9,729 nucleotides of DNA from Candidatus Sediminicultor sextus. GTDB lineage: Bacteria > Atribacterota > Phoenicimicrobiia > Phoenicimicrobiales > Phoenicimicrobiaceae. Under the pieces are notes generated by a model, which worked only from the letters and a program-made list of their open reading frames with translations, did not search any database and was not told the DNA's origin. Both the position numbers and the translations under genes were made by a program. Below, piece by piece: positions 5,515-9,729 of the stretch (positions are counted from its first letter, which is position 1; each line of letters begins with the position of its first letter). The stretch lies in assembly GCA_014894735.1 (NCBI GenBank), contig JADBKX010000174.1, positions 1 through 9,729 of the forward strand, in the 5' to 3' direction.

Positions 5515-7114
5515 AGAATTTTTTTACCTCCTTGGGGGATTGTAGCTGGAAATCTGCTAACGAAGGCTTAGAAGGATCATCGGTTACCATAATAGCCGTC
5601 CCTCGGGTAACAACTGTCCTGAAGGCATATTCATCTGTGGTATCATCACCGATATAAAAGACAGAAGTCTTATCCCAGGGAATTTCTAGGGCATTCATAA
5701 TCCATCTGACTGCCTTTCCCTTATCCCAGTCGATATTGGGCAGAATTTCAAAGACTTTTTTGCCCTTTAATAATCTTAGCTGATCATGTTTTTGTATGAT
5801 ATGATTCACCGTCTTTTCGATGAATGCTAAATTCTCCTGTTTTTTCAGGTTTCGATAATGGACTGCTACACTGAATTTCTTTTCTTCAATCAATACACCT
5901 TCCATATCCTGTAGGGTTTGTTTTAATTGTTCGATAATCTCGCTAACGAGAGGGATGGTCTTTTTGGCAACCGGATGAATCATGGTAAAGCCGCCGGGGC
6001 CTTTAATATCAAAACCATGGCTGCCGGCATAAAAAATAGCTTTGATGCCCAACAGATTTTGCACATCTTCTCTCATTCTTCCGCTGACCACAGCCACGGT
6101 ATGGATTTTGGATAATTCGTTAACGGTTTGTTTCATCTCTTGGCTAATGACTGCCAATTCCGGACTTGCCACGATAGGAGTCAGGGTGCCGTCATAATCC
6201 AGAAAGAAAACCAGTTTTTTGTCGGTGTCAATGACCGATTTACCGGAACGCTGATAGGTGGGGTTGATCAGAATTTTTTTGTCTTTGAGGTGTTCTTTCG
6301 GGAATATTTCCGATGCGCCTTTCAGGTGATCATAGTTCTCGAAGAAAGGTTTTGGTTTTCTCATAAACCAGTCATTGATGATTTGAATATCAATCTCTGC
6401 CAAATCAGTAACCACCAAATCAGCGCCGGCTCTGGCCAATTCCTGTTTATTGTTTTTCCGGGCAACTCCCAAGACCAGACCAAATCCGCCGTTTCTGCCA
6501 GCTTCGACGCCTGAGGAGGCATCTTCCACCACTACGGAATCCTCAGGCAGTGTTCCCAGGTTTTTGGCTGCGGTTACAAAAATATCTCCTTCCGGTTTTC
6601 CTTTCAGTCCAAGTTCGGCAGAGACAATACCATCAACCCTGGCTTGAAAAAGATCTTCCAATCCGACTGATTTTAGAATCGCCTGACAATTTTTAGAAGA
6701 GGAGGCCACTCCTACTTTAAGGCCATTTTCTTTTAATTTTTTGACCAGTCTAATACTGGAATCAAAAACCTCTGCACCCTCTTCTTTTAATAATTGGTGA
6801 AAGAGTTGATTTTTTTTATTTCCGATTCCGGTAATCGTTTCCTTGTCTGGCGGATCAGAAGGGTTTCCAAAGGGCAGGGTAATGCTGCGGGATTCTAAAA
6901 ATGTTTTGACACCCTGGTAGCGGGGTTTTCCGTCTACGAATGTTAAGTAGTCATTCTGATAGGTAAATTCATGGAAAGGTTCTCCGTCTCTTTTTTCCCG
7001 TAGTTTCAGGTATTGGTCAAAGGTTTCTTTCCAGGCATGGGCGTGAAGGGTAGCCGTTTTGGTTATAACACCATCAAGATCAAAAATGACGGATTGAAAG
7101 GAATAATGTTCCAT
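5483..7114 (-). CDS. otsB: Fused beta-phosphoglucomutase-like HAD and trehalose-6-phosphate phosphatase
   Basis: Two HAD phosphatase-fold modules sit in one chain. The numbers here count from the upstream ATG at 7126 (547 aa). Residues about 10-250 form a beta-PGM-like unit: FDLDGVIT with Asp16/Asp18, a helical cap, GVASSSKN (motif II), GKPEGDIF, and VVVEDASSGVEA (motif IV). Residues about 300-547 form the OtsB unit: FLDYDGTLTP (Asp310/Asp312), VVSGR, YAGSHGFDI, KVFEILP.IDWDKG and YIGDDTTDE (Asp494/Asp495). All catalytic motifs look intact. The first would convert beta-glucose-1-P to glucose-6-P and the second trehalose-6-P to trehalose plus phosphate. The ATG at 7126 lacks a ribosome binding site, whereas the ATG at 7114 has GGAG 6 nt upstream, so I place the start there (543 aa). 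First gene of the operon; its 3' end overlaps the GH65 gene by 32 bp. Whether the N-terminal unit is a true mutase or a related phosphatase is not certain. Confidence 0.9.
   Translation of the reverse strand: MEHYSFQSVIFDLDGVITKTATLHAHAWKETFDQYLKLREKRDGEPFHEFTYQNDYLTFVDGKPRYQGVKTFLESRSITLPFGNPSDPPDKETITGIGNKKNQLFHQLLKEEGAEVFDSSIRLVKKLKENGLKVGVASSSKNCQAILKSVGLEDLFQARVDGIVSAELGLKGKPEGDIFVTAAKNLGTLPEDSVVVEDASSGVEAGRNGGFGLVLGVARKNNKQELARAGADLVVTDLAEIDIQIINDWFMRKPKPFFENYDHLKGASEIFPKEHLKDKKILINPTYQRSGKSVIDTDKKLVFFLDYDGTLTPIVASPELAVISQEMKQTVNELSKIHTVAVVSGRMREDVQNLLGIKAIFYAGSHGFDIKGPGGFTMIHPVAKKTIPLVSEIIEQLKQTLQDMEGVLIEEKKFSVAVHYRNLKKQENLAFIEKTVNHIIQKHDQLRLLKGKKVFEILPNIDWDKGKAVRWIMNALEIPWDKTSVFYIGDDTTDEYAFRTVVTRGTAIMVTDDPSKPSLADFQLQSPKEVKKFFEQVIAISNQ
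5512..5534 (-). promoter_or_regulatory. Ribosome binding site and TTG start of the GH65 gene, inside the upstream gene
   Basis: AAGGAGGT reads on the minus strand at 5534-5527, within the last codons of the HAD-OtsB gene, 11 nt before TTG (5514-5512). No other in-frame start lies before the conserved FKFEPGEE block. This decides the TTG start and implies that terminating ribosomes on the first gene can re-initiate on the second. Confidence 0.75.
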
Positions 7115-7124
7115 TTTCTTCTCC
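7112..7124 (-). promoter_or_regulatory. Ribosome binding site choosing the second ATG of the HAD-OtsB gene
   Basis: On the minus strand GGAG (7124-7121) lies 6 nt before ATG 7114-7112. It overlaps the first possible ATG (7126-7124), which itself has only ACACAGAA in front of it. The downstream start removes four residues (MEKK) and keeps the whole HAD motif I. Confidence 0.6.
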
Positions 7125-7279
7125 ATTTCTGTGTTCTGGTTTAAGGTGGTTTGTTGTGGATAAGTTCTATTTTAATGCTATTTTTTTATGATTTTATTAA
7201 TTTACGTCAGCCTTAAACTTAAACACATTGATTTGTAGTAATAGGTTATATACAGAAAATAATTATTGATGTTACATAT

Positions 7280-7308
7280 AAAATAGCAAAATCGTAAGAA
7301 TATGTCAA
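7280..7308 (-). promoter_or_regulatory. SigA-type promoter of the trehalose operon
   Basis: On the minus strand a perfect TTGACA (7308-7303) is followed after exactly 17 bp by TATTTT (7285-7280), four of six to TATAAT. Transcription would start near 7273, leaving a leader of about 160 nt before the ATG at 7114. I see no recognised riboswitch fold in that leader. It carries one perfect DnaA-box-like 9-mer (TGTGGATAA at 7155-7163 on the plus strand). Confidence 0.65.
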
Positions 7309-7486
7309 TTAAGACCTTATTTGGCAATGATTTCAGCTATTTTTTTCTTAGAGAAAGCCCAATAATAATAAGAAAGATGCTCCCTACTTTTCATGGGTAA
7401 TTAGTGTAAAATTTTAGTAGGTGTTTTCTAGGAAATCAATTGCCAGTAAGTCAACAAAAAAGGTAGACTTACCTCATGAACAAACC
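7309..7486. other. Non-coding stretch between operon promoter and ISLre2 fragment
   Basis: There is no credible gene here. Near its right end a 7-bp inverted repeat, GTAAGTC (7446-7452) and GACTTAC (7466-7472), straddles an A-run. The stretch from about 7462 (GGTAGACTTACCTC) leads straight into the transposase leader and may be the left terminus of the insertion element. I could not confirm an end because the right end is missing. Confidence 0.35.
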
Positions 7487-7510
7487 AAAGAAGAAGATCT
7501 CTTCTTTTTC
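7487..7510 (+). terminator. Hairpin ahead of the transposase fragment
   Basis: AAAGAAGA (7487-7494) pairs with TCTTCTTT (7500-7507) around AGATC, followed by a short T run. It lies just before the ribosome binding site (AGGAGG 7517-7522) of the transposase. Insertion elements often carry such a structure to block transcription entering from the flank. The stem is A/T-rich, so its strength is doubtful. Confidence 0.4.
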
Positions 7511-7533
7511 TAAATTAGGAGGCAAATCTACCT

Positions 7534-7857
7534 ATGAAGGACTTACAGTTAACGATTACACTTCCGTCTCTACAAATGAGCATATCAGAAGGCAAGCTCA
7601 ATTTCCAGTACCTGGAGCAATTTGTCTTTAAATTAACCAAAATTATAGGCCAACAGGTCCTAAGCAAAATACTTCAGTTCCTTGACAATCAATTAAGAAA
7701 AGAAAGAGAAAGAGGGACACTTTCCAACTGTGGCACCAGACGCAAATACCTCTTGACCCTCTTGGGCAATATCAGCTATCACAAGCACCTCTATCGGGAT
7801 ACAGAAGGCCAGTATCATTCTCTTTCCTTAATGGAAAATTTCGTGGTCTATAGTTGA
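7534..7857 (+). pseudogene. ISLre2-family (UPF0236-like) transposase, 5' fragment
   Basis: The 107-aa open frame starts at ATG behind AGGAGG (11-nt spacing). It matches the N-terminal part of ISLre2-family transposases as I recall them: LEQFVFKLTKIIGQQVLSKILQFLDNQLRKERERG, then CGTRRKYLLTLLGNISYHKHLYRDTEGQYHSL. Full-length members are about 450-500 aa, so only the first fifth remains. After about residue 96 the frame runs into unrelated sequence and stops at 7857. The catalytic domain is absent and no right end can be found, so the element is dead. It sits directly upstream of the trehalose operon promoter in divergent orientation. Confidence 0.85.
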
Positions 7858-8064
7858 AAATATCACTCAACTTAATAATACGAACAATCAGAATAGTCCT
7901 TATCTTTAGTAATAACAGGAATCAATGGGAGAGGAGTGCTTACATCCTTCTAGACTGTATAAAGGTAACAAAAATAAAATTATTATACAAACATCAAGTG
8001 CACTAACATTGTTTTCTCAAAGTAAATGCTTGGTTTTTAAACTACTTAAATTAGTCACAGAATA
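7858..8064. other. Non-coding stretch between ISLre2 fragment and HTH gene
   Basis: I see no gene. A small hairpin, AGTTGA-AATATCAC-TCAACT, spans the truncation point of the transposase. CAAAGTA then CTTGGTTTTTAA (8018-8040, split by AATG) recurs without the insertion at 8698-8716. Confidence 0.35.
8018..8040 (+). repeat. Short direct repeat shared with 8698-8716
   Basis: CAAAGTA-AATG-CTTGGTTTTTAA here matches CAAAGTA-CTTGGTTTTTAA at 8698-8716 apart from the 4-nt insert. The two copies lie on either side of the HTH gene, repeat copy 2 and the small ORF. They could mark the ends of an inserted segment of about 680 bp, or be chance similarity in A/T-rich DNA. Confidence 0.4.
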
Positions 8065-8415
8065 TTAATTTTGATAGATATTTTTACGTAGTTTCCTTTC
8101 AGATATTACTTTCTTATCCATCGGATCTCCGATTTGTTCAAGCTTATCTATAATGCTTTTATCAAGTTTTAAAAGATTAATAATTTGTGTAACCCTTGCT
8201 CTTGAGATGCCAAGTTTATGTGCAAGGTCAGCTTGATTTTTCACTTTATTATCATCAATCATTTCCTTATATTCTTTAGCTAAGAAAATAGGATTCCTAT
8301 AAGTACGCTTGATTTTGTTGGCTTTTGTTGATTTTTGCAGAAAATAAAATATAGATACAAAAGTTCTATCTATGTTCCAGTCTGGGGAGCCAGACAATAA
8401 CCAGCCCTTTGGCAT
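8065..8415 (-). CDS. ParB/KorB-like helix-turn-helix protein, probably 5'-decayed
   Basis: This 116-aa frame has a clear HTH at residues about 60-85 (NQADLAHKLGISRARVTQIINLLKL), preceded by RTYRNPIFLAKEYKEMIDD. That combination is common in small HTH proteins encoded near site-specific recombinases in Firmicutes and resembles the HTH of ParB/KorB proteins. It probably binds DNA; the target is unknown. The only in-frame starts are ATG 8415 and TTG 8397. Both lie inside repeat copy 2 and neither has a ribosome binding site. The first 20 or so residues (MPKGWLLSGSPDWNI) are simply the repeat read backwards. There is no other start before residue 54. Either the repeat supplies the 5' end or the gene is a broken remnant. 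No recombinase gene is present in the window. Confidence 0.65.
   Translation of the reverse strand: MPKGWLLSGSPDWNIDRTFVSIFYFLQKSTKANKIKRTYRNPIFLAKEYKEMIDDNKVKNQADLAHKLGISRARVTQIINLLKLDKSIIDKLEQIGDPMDKKVISERKLRKNIYQN
8351..8373. promoter_or_regulatory. Inverted repeat at the 5' end of the HTH frame
   Basis: ATAGATA (8351-8357) and TATCTAT (8367-8373) form a perfect 7-bp inverted repeat with a 9-bp spacer. An operator for the HTH protein itself is one possibility if translation starts elsewhere. The spacer (AAAAGTTC) is shared with repeat copy 3, but the arms are not, so this is not a conserved part of the repeat. Confidence 0.3.
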
Positions 8416-8490
8416 TTGCTGAAGGGCTTTTTTTATTTTATAAATTATTTTGTGGGAAAAGAAGGATTATTAAAAAGATGAGAAGTAATA
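8358..8490 (+). repeat. Dispersed repeat, copy 2
   Basis: It aligns with copy 3 from AAAAGTTCT (8359-8367) through TCCAGTCTGGGGAGC, the hairpin (8403-8428), TTTTATAAAT, and the box GGAAAAGAAGGATTATTAAA (8455-8474), which differs from copy 3 at one of 20 positions. The final TTGTAGTATAAT of copies 1 and 3 is degraded here (GAGAAGTAATAT). An extra perfect hairpin, GTCTGG-GGAG-CCAGAC (8380-8395), occurs only in this copy. It separates the minus-strand HTH gene from the plus-strand small ORF and lipoprotein. Confidence 0.8.
8403..8437 (+). terminator. Intrinsic terminator in repeat copy 2
   Basis: AGCCCTTTGGC (8403-8413) pairs with GCTGAAGGGCT (8418-8428) around ATTT, giving an 11-bp stem with two G-T pairs. 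A run of seven T follows. It is a strong terminator for plus-strand transcription. No plus-strand gene lies immediately upstream, so its job may be insulation. Confidence 0.75.
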
Positions 8491-8530
8491 TATAAGAAAT
8501 AATTCTTTAAAAAAATACCAAAAGGAGAAT

Positions 8531-8656
8531 ATGAAGTTGAAAATTATTTTAACTATCGATCATTTTGATGGTAAGTATGCCATCTTAGAATCTCAAGATA
8601 AAACTCTCCTCATTTATAATTTCTCTCGTCATTCATTAACTCTAAATATAAAGTAA
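8531..8656 (+). CDS. Small 41-aa ORF resembling the start of DUF3006 proteins
   Basis: ATG is preceded by AAAGGAGAAT, a good ribosome binding site with about 5-nt spacing. The protein begins MKLKIILTIDHFDGKYAILE and ends RHSLTLNIK. The (I/V)DxFxGxYAxLE pattern is what I recall from DUF3006 proteins, small (about 70-90 aa) proteins of unknown function in Firmicutes. This would be a shortened member, lacking the usual C-terminal half, so it may be a remnant or a diverged mini-protein. It lies about 100 bp behind the hairpin of repeat copy 2 and ends 111 bp before the lipoprotein start, on the same strand. Confidence 0.55.
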   Translation: MKLKIILTIDHFDGKYAILESQDKTLLIYNFSRHSLTLNIK

Positions 8657-8708
8657 GGTTTAGTATAGTGGAATATGTTAAATTAAAAAAACATAGACAA
8701 AGTACTTG

Positions 8709-8743
8709 GTTTTTAATGTGGGCGAAGCAAACACATTAAAAAC
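8709..8743 (+). promoter_or_regulatory. Leader hairpin before the lipoprotein gene
   Basis: GTTTTTAATGTG (8709-8720) pairs perfectly with CACATTAAAAAC (8732-8743), a 12-bp stem with the loop GGCGAAGCAAA. Immediately after it lies the 12-bp palindrome TCTTTTAAAAGA (8745-8756), which abuts the AAGGAGG of the lipoprotein gene. A folded leader next to the ribosome binding site could control translation, or the stem could be a binding site. It does not have the T run expected of a terminator. Confidence 0.55.
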
Positions 8744-8767
8744 ATCTTTTAAAAGAAGGAGGTGAAC

Positions 8768-9169
8768 ATGAAAAGAAAATTATTATTGGTAGCTTTAGTT
8801 ATGATATTAGCTATTTATTTATCAGGATGTGGTTTTAACCTGAAGGGACAAACGCGCTTCACAGTTGACGGCAAAGTATATGGTCTTGTAGGGATTGAGG
8901 TTATGCAAGCGGAAGACTCAACAAAGTCTTTTGTGAAGATCACGCTTGGGCGAGTAGGGAGCCCGACTCAAGAGAGTGATGCCGAAGCTATTTCACAAGT
9001 GCCGGGAATCGTCATCATAAACCCTGAGAATACAAGCGTAGTTGTTGCAGAGGTGATATTCATTCCTTCTGGGTCGGGGGGGTATGTCCAGATCTCGTTC
9101 AAGACGGGAAACCAGCCGGGACCCTGGACCCTCATATGGCCGGATCACGAATCAGTACTGATTACCTGA
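8768..9169 (+). CDS. Predicted small lipoprotein
   Basis: This 133-aa protein has a textbook lipoprotein signal: MKRK, a hydrophobic core (LLLVALVMILAIY), and lipobox LSGC with Cys21. The mature protein of about 113 aa would be anchored to the outer face of the membrane. It is beta-rich, with no catalytic motif I recognise (GKVYGLVGIEVM, FVKITLGRVG, GIVIINPENTSVVVAEVIF, GPWTLIWPD), and may form a small immunoglobulin-like or jelly-roll fold. I choose ATG 8768 because AGGAGG lies 5 nt upstream; the GTG at 8762 overlaps that site. GC content over 8881-9180 is about 50%, against roughly 15-30% in the flanks, suggesting transfer. It is bracketed by repeat copies 2 and 3. Function unknown. Confidence 0.8.
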   Translation: MKRKLLLVALVMILAIYLSGCGFNLKGQTRFTVDGKVYGLVGIEVMQAEDSTKSFVKITLGRVGSPTQESDAEAISQVPGIVIINPENTSVVVAEVIFIPSGSGGYVQISFKTGNQPGPWTLIWPDHESVLIT

Positions 9170-9178
9170 TTACCAATT

Positions 9179-9206
9179 GAAGGAACCAATATTTCCTTCT
9201 AATCTT
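9179..9206 (+). terminator. Possible weak terminator after the lipoprotein
   Basis: GAAGGAA (9179-9185) pairs with TTCCTTC (9193-9199) around CCAATAT, followed by TAATCTTTACTTT. It sits 10 bp past the stop. The tail is interrupted, so termination would be partial. Confidence 0.4.
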
Positions 9207-9349
9207 TACTTTACATTTTATGTTTCCCCACTTATCCAAAAGCTATGGAAATAGTTCCGGAAGGGAGTCGAACCATATTTAGTTTAATTGCTTTATTAAA
9301 AAACTAACTGATTTAATTTAATGCTATCCATTAATATGTCCCCCTTAAA

Positions 9350-9480
9350 AGTTCTGAACGCGTCCAATAGTGGGAGCTTGTCAATTCCAAGCCCTTTAGT
9401 ATTTGCTGAAGGGCTTTTTACTTTTATAAATATTTTCATAGGAAAAGAAGGATTTTTAAATAGACTTGTAGTATAATGTA
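9350..9480 (+). repeat. Dispersed repeat, copy 3
   Basis: It aligns with copy 2 from AAAAGTTCT (about 9346) through GGGAGC, the hairpin (9389-9416), TTTTATAAAT, and GGAAAAGAAGGATTTTTAAA (9441-9460). With copy 1 it shares TTGTAGTATAAT (9466-9477) exactly. Its cargo, if any, lies right of the window: nothing credible is encoded in the remaining 250 bp. Confidence 0.8.
9389..9420 (+). terminator. Intrinsic terminator in repeat copy 3
   Basis: AAGCCCTTTAGT (9389-9400) pairs with GCTGAAGGGCTT (9405-9416) around ATTT, followed by TTTTTA. Compared with copies 1 and 2, one inner pair changes from G-T to A-T and the next-but-one from C-G to T-G. Both keep the helix, which argues that the folded RNA is what is conserved. 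Confidence 0.75.
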
Positions 9481-9729
9481 ACTAGTATGTTAAGAAATAT
9501 TAAATAAATCTATTTTTTTATCTACGTAAAATATTTATAATATTATTATACTTAAAAAAAAGATTTTATACACTCTTTGTCGAATCAATATTAGGTTATG
9601 AAAGTAGAAAAAACTTATTTTTATATTCCCTGGTGTCGATTGAATAAGGTAAATATATATTTTTGAAGTGTGATAAAGAACCGTCAGACTGTGTGAAAAG
9701 TATAACATTTAGCTTAATATAAATCCACA
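9481..9729. other. AT-rich tail without a recognisable gene
   Basis: This is very A/T-rich sequence (only 8 G or C in 9481-9540). The longest start-to-stop frame noticed is a 22-codon one at 9598 without a ribosome binding site. I see nothing else I can support. It may be the leader of a gene beyond the window. Confidence 0.5.

Noticed and set aside
2175..6647. Several plus-strand and second-frame open frames of 60-130 codons inside the trehalose operon
   Set aside because: All lie antisense or out of frame within well-conserved genes and have Ser/Ile/Leu-rich shadow composition without ribosome binding sites.
7155..7163. Perfect DnaA-box-like TGTGGATAA, considered as part of a replication origin
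   Set aside because: There is a single box with no second box nearby, no dnaA/dnaN/rep gene and no AT-rich unwinding arrangement. It could be chance or a minor regulatory site.
7114..7273. Operon leader considered as a riboswitch
   Set aside because: No conserved riboswitch core was recognisable by eye, and the leader is low-complexity and AT-rich.
8403..8437. Repeat hairpin considered as an IS200/IS605-type subterminal palindrome
   Set aside because: The T run, wobble-tolerant stem and covariation fit an RNA terminator better. No tnpA-like HUH or tnpB gene is present, although a non-autonomous relic cannot be excluded.
9250..9290. GGAAGGGAGTCGAACCATA, which looks on the minus strand like a tRNA T-loop (GGTTCGACTCCC)
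   Set aside because: The flanks do not form the T stem or an acceptor stem, and no D or anticodon arm is found; at most a random match.
1..9480. The three repeats considered as a CRISPR array or as iterons
   Set aside because: The copies are far apart with gene-sized spacing, have no short regular spacers, and no cas or rep genes are present.
9598..9666. 22-codon frame starting MKVEKTYFYIPW near the right edge
   Set aside because: It is too short, has no ribosome binding site and resembles no known peptide.

Overview
The window is AT-rich, has strong AGGAGG-type ribosome binding sites, and carries remnants of IS3 and ISLre2 elements, a LigD-type repair polymerase and a Gram-positive-style lipoprotein. 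This suggests a low-GC Firmicute, most likely an anaerobic Clostridia/Peptococcaceae-like lineage. That placement is inference from gene content and style, not from a marker gene.

The core (about 2132-7126, minus strand) is one compact operon. Transcribed from a good SigA-like promoter near 7280-7308, it encodes (1) a fused beta-phosphoglucomutase-like HAD and trehalose-6-phosphate phosphatase, (2) a GH65 disaccharide phosphorylase-type enzyme that starts at TTG 32 bp inside the first gene, (3) a stand-alone receiver domain overlapping the GH65 stop by ATGA, which has lost its phosphoacceptor aspartate and acidic pocket, and (4) a two-CBS-domain protein. The first two genes have the domain order I recall for the single large mycobacterial OtsB1 (Rv2006) polypeptide. 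Together they could make trehalose from trehalose-6-P and/or phosphorolyse a glucosyl disaccharide to beta-glucose-1-P and pass it to glucose-6-P. No OtsA (trehalose-6-P synthase) is visible. The receiver and CBS proteins look like a built-in regulatory pair.

Left flank (1-2131): a copy of a dispersed repeat with a terminator hairpin (1-105), an unassigned plus-strand gene (261-956), then a decaying zone. That zone has a long terminator hairpin (1151-1196), the C-terminal end of an IS3-family transposase frameshifted by a 7-bp tandem duplication (1231-1360), a minus-strand terminator (1516-1567), the C-terminal half of a LigD polymerase domain (1581-1990), and a run of short direct duplications (2003-2092).

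Right flank (7127-9729): the operon promoter, a 5' fragment of an ISLre2-family transposase (7534-7857), a minus-strand helix-turn-helix gene whose N-terminus is written in repeat sequence (8065-8415), repeat copy 2, a 41-aa DUF3006-like small ORF (8531-8656), a hairpin-preceded lipoprotein gene with markedly higher GC (8768-9169), and repeat copy 3 (about 9350-9480).

The least ordinary structure is the three-copy repeat. Each copy has a terminator hairpin with compensating base changes, followed by an A/T-rich box, and two of the three share an exact TTGTAGTATAAT. Copies 1 and 2 sit at the head of unrelated short genes, and copies 2 and 3 bracket a unit of about 1 kb. This may be a cassette-like arrangement, but that is a hypothesis.
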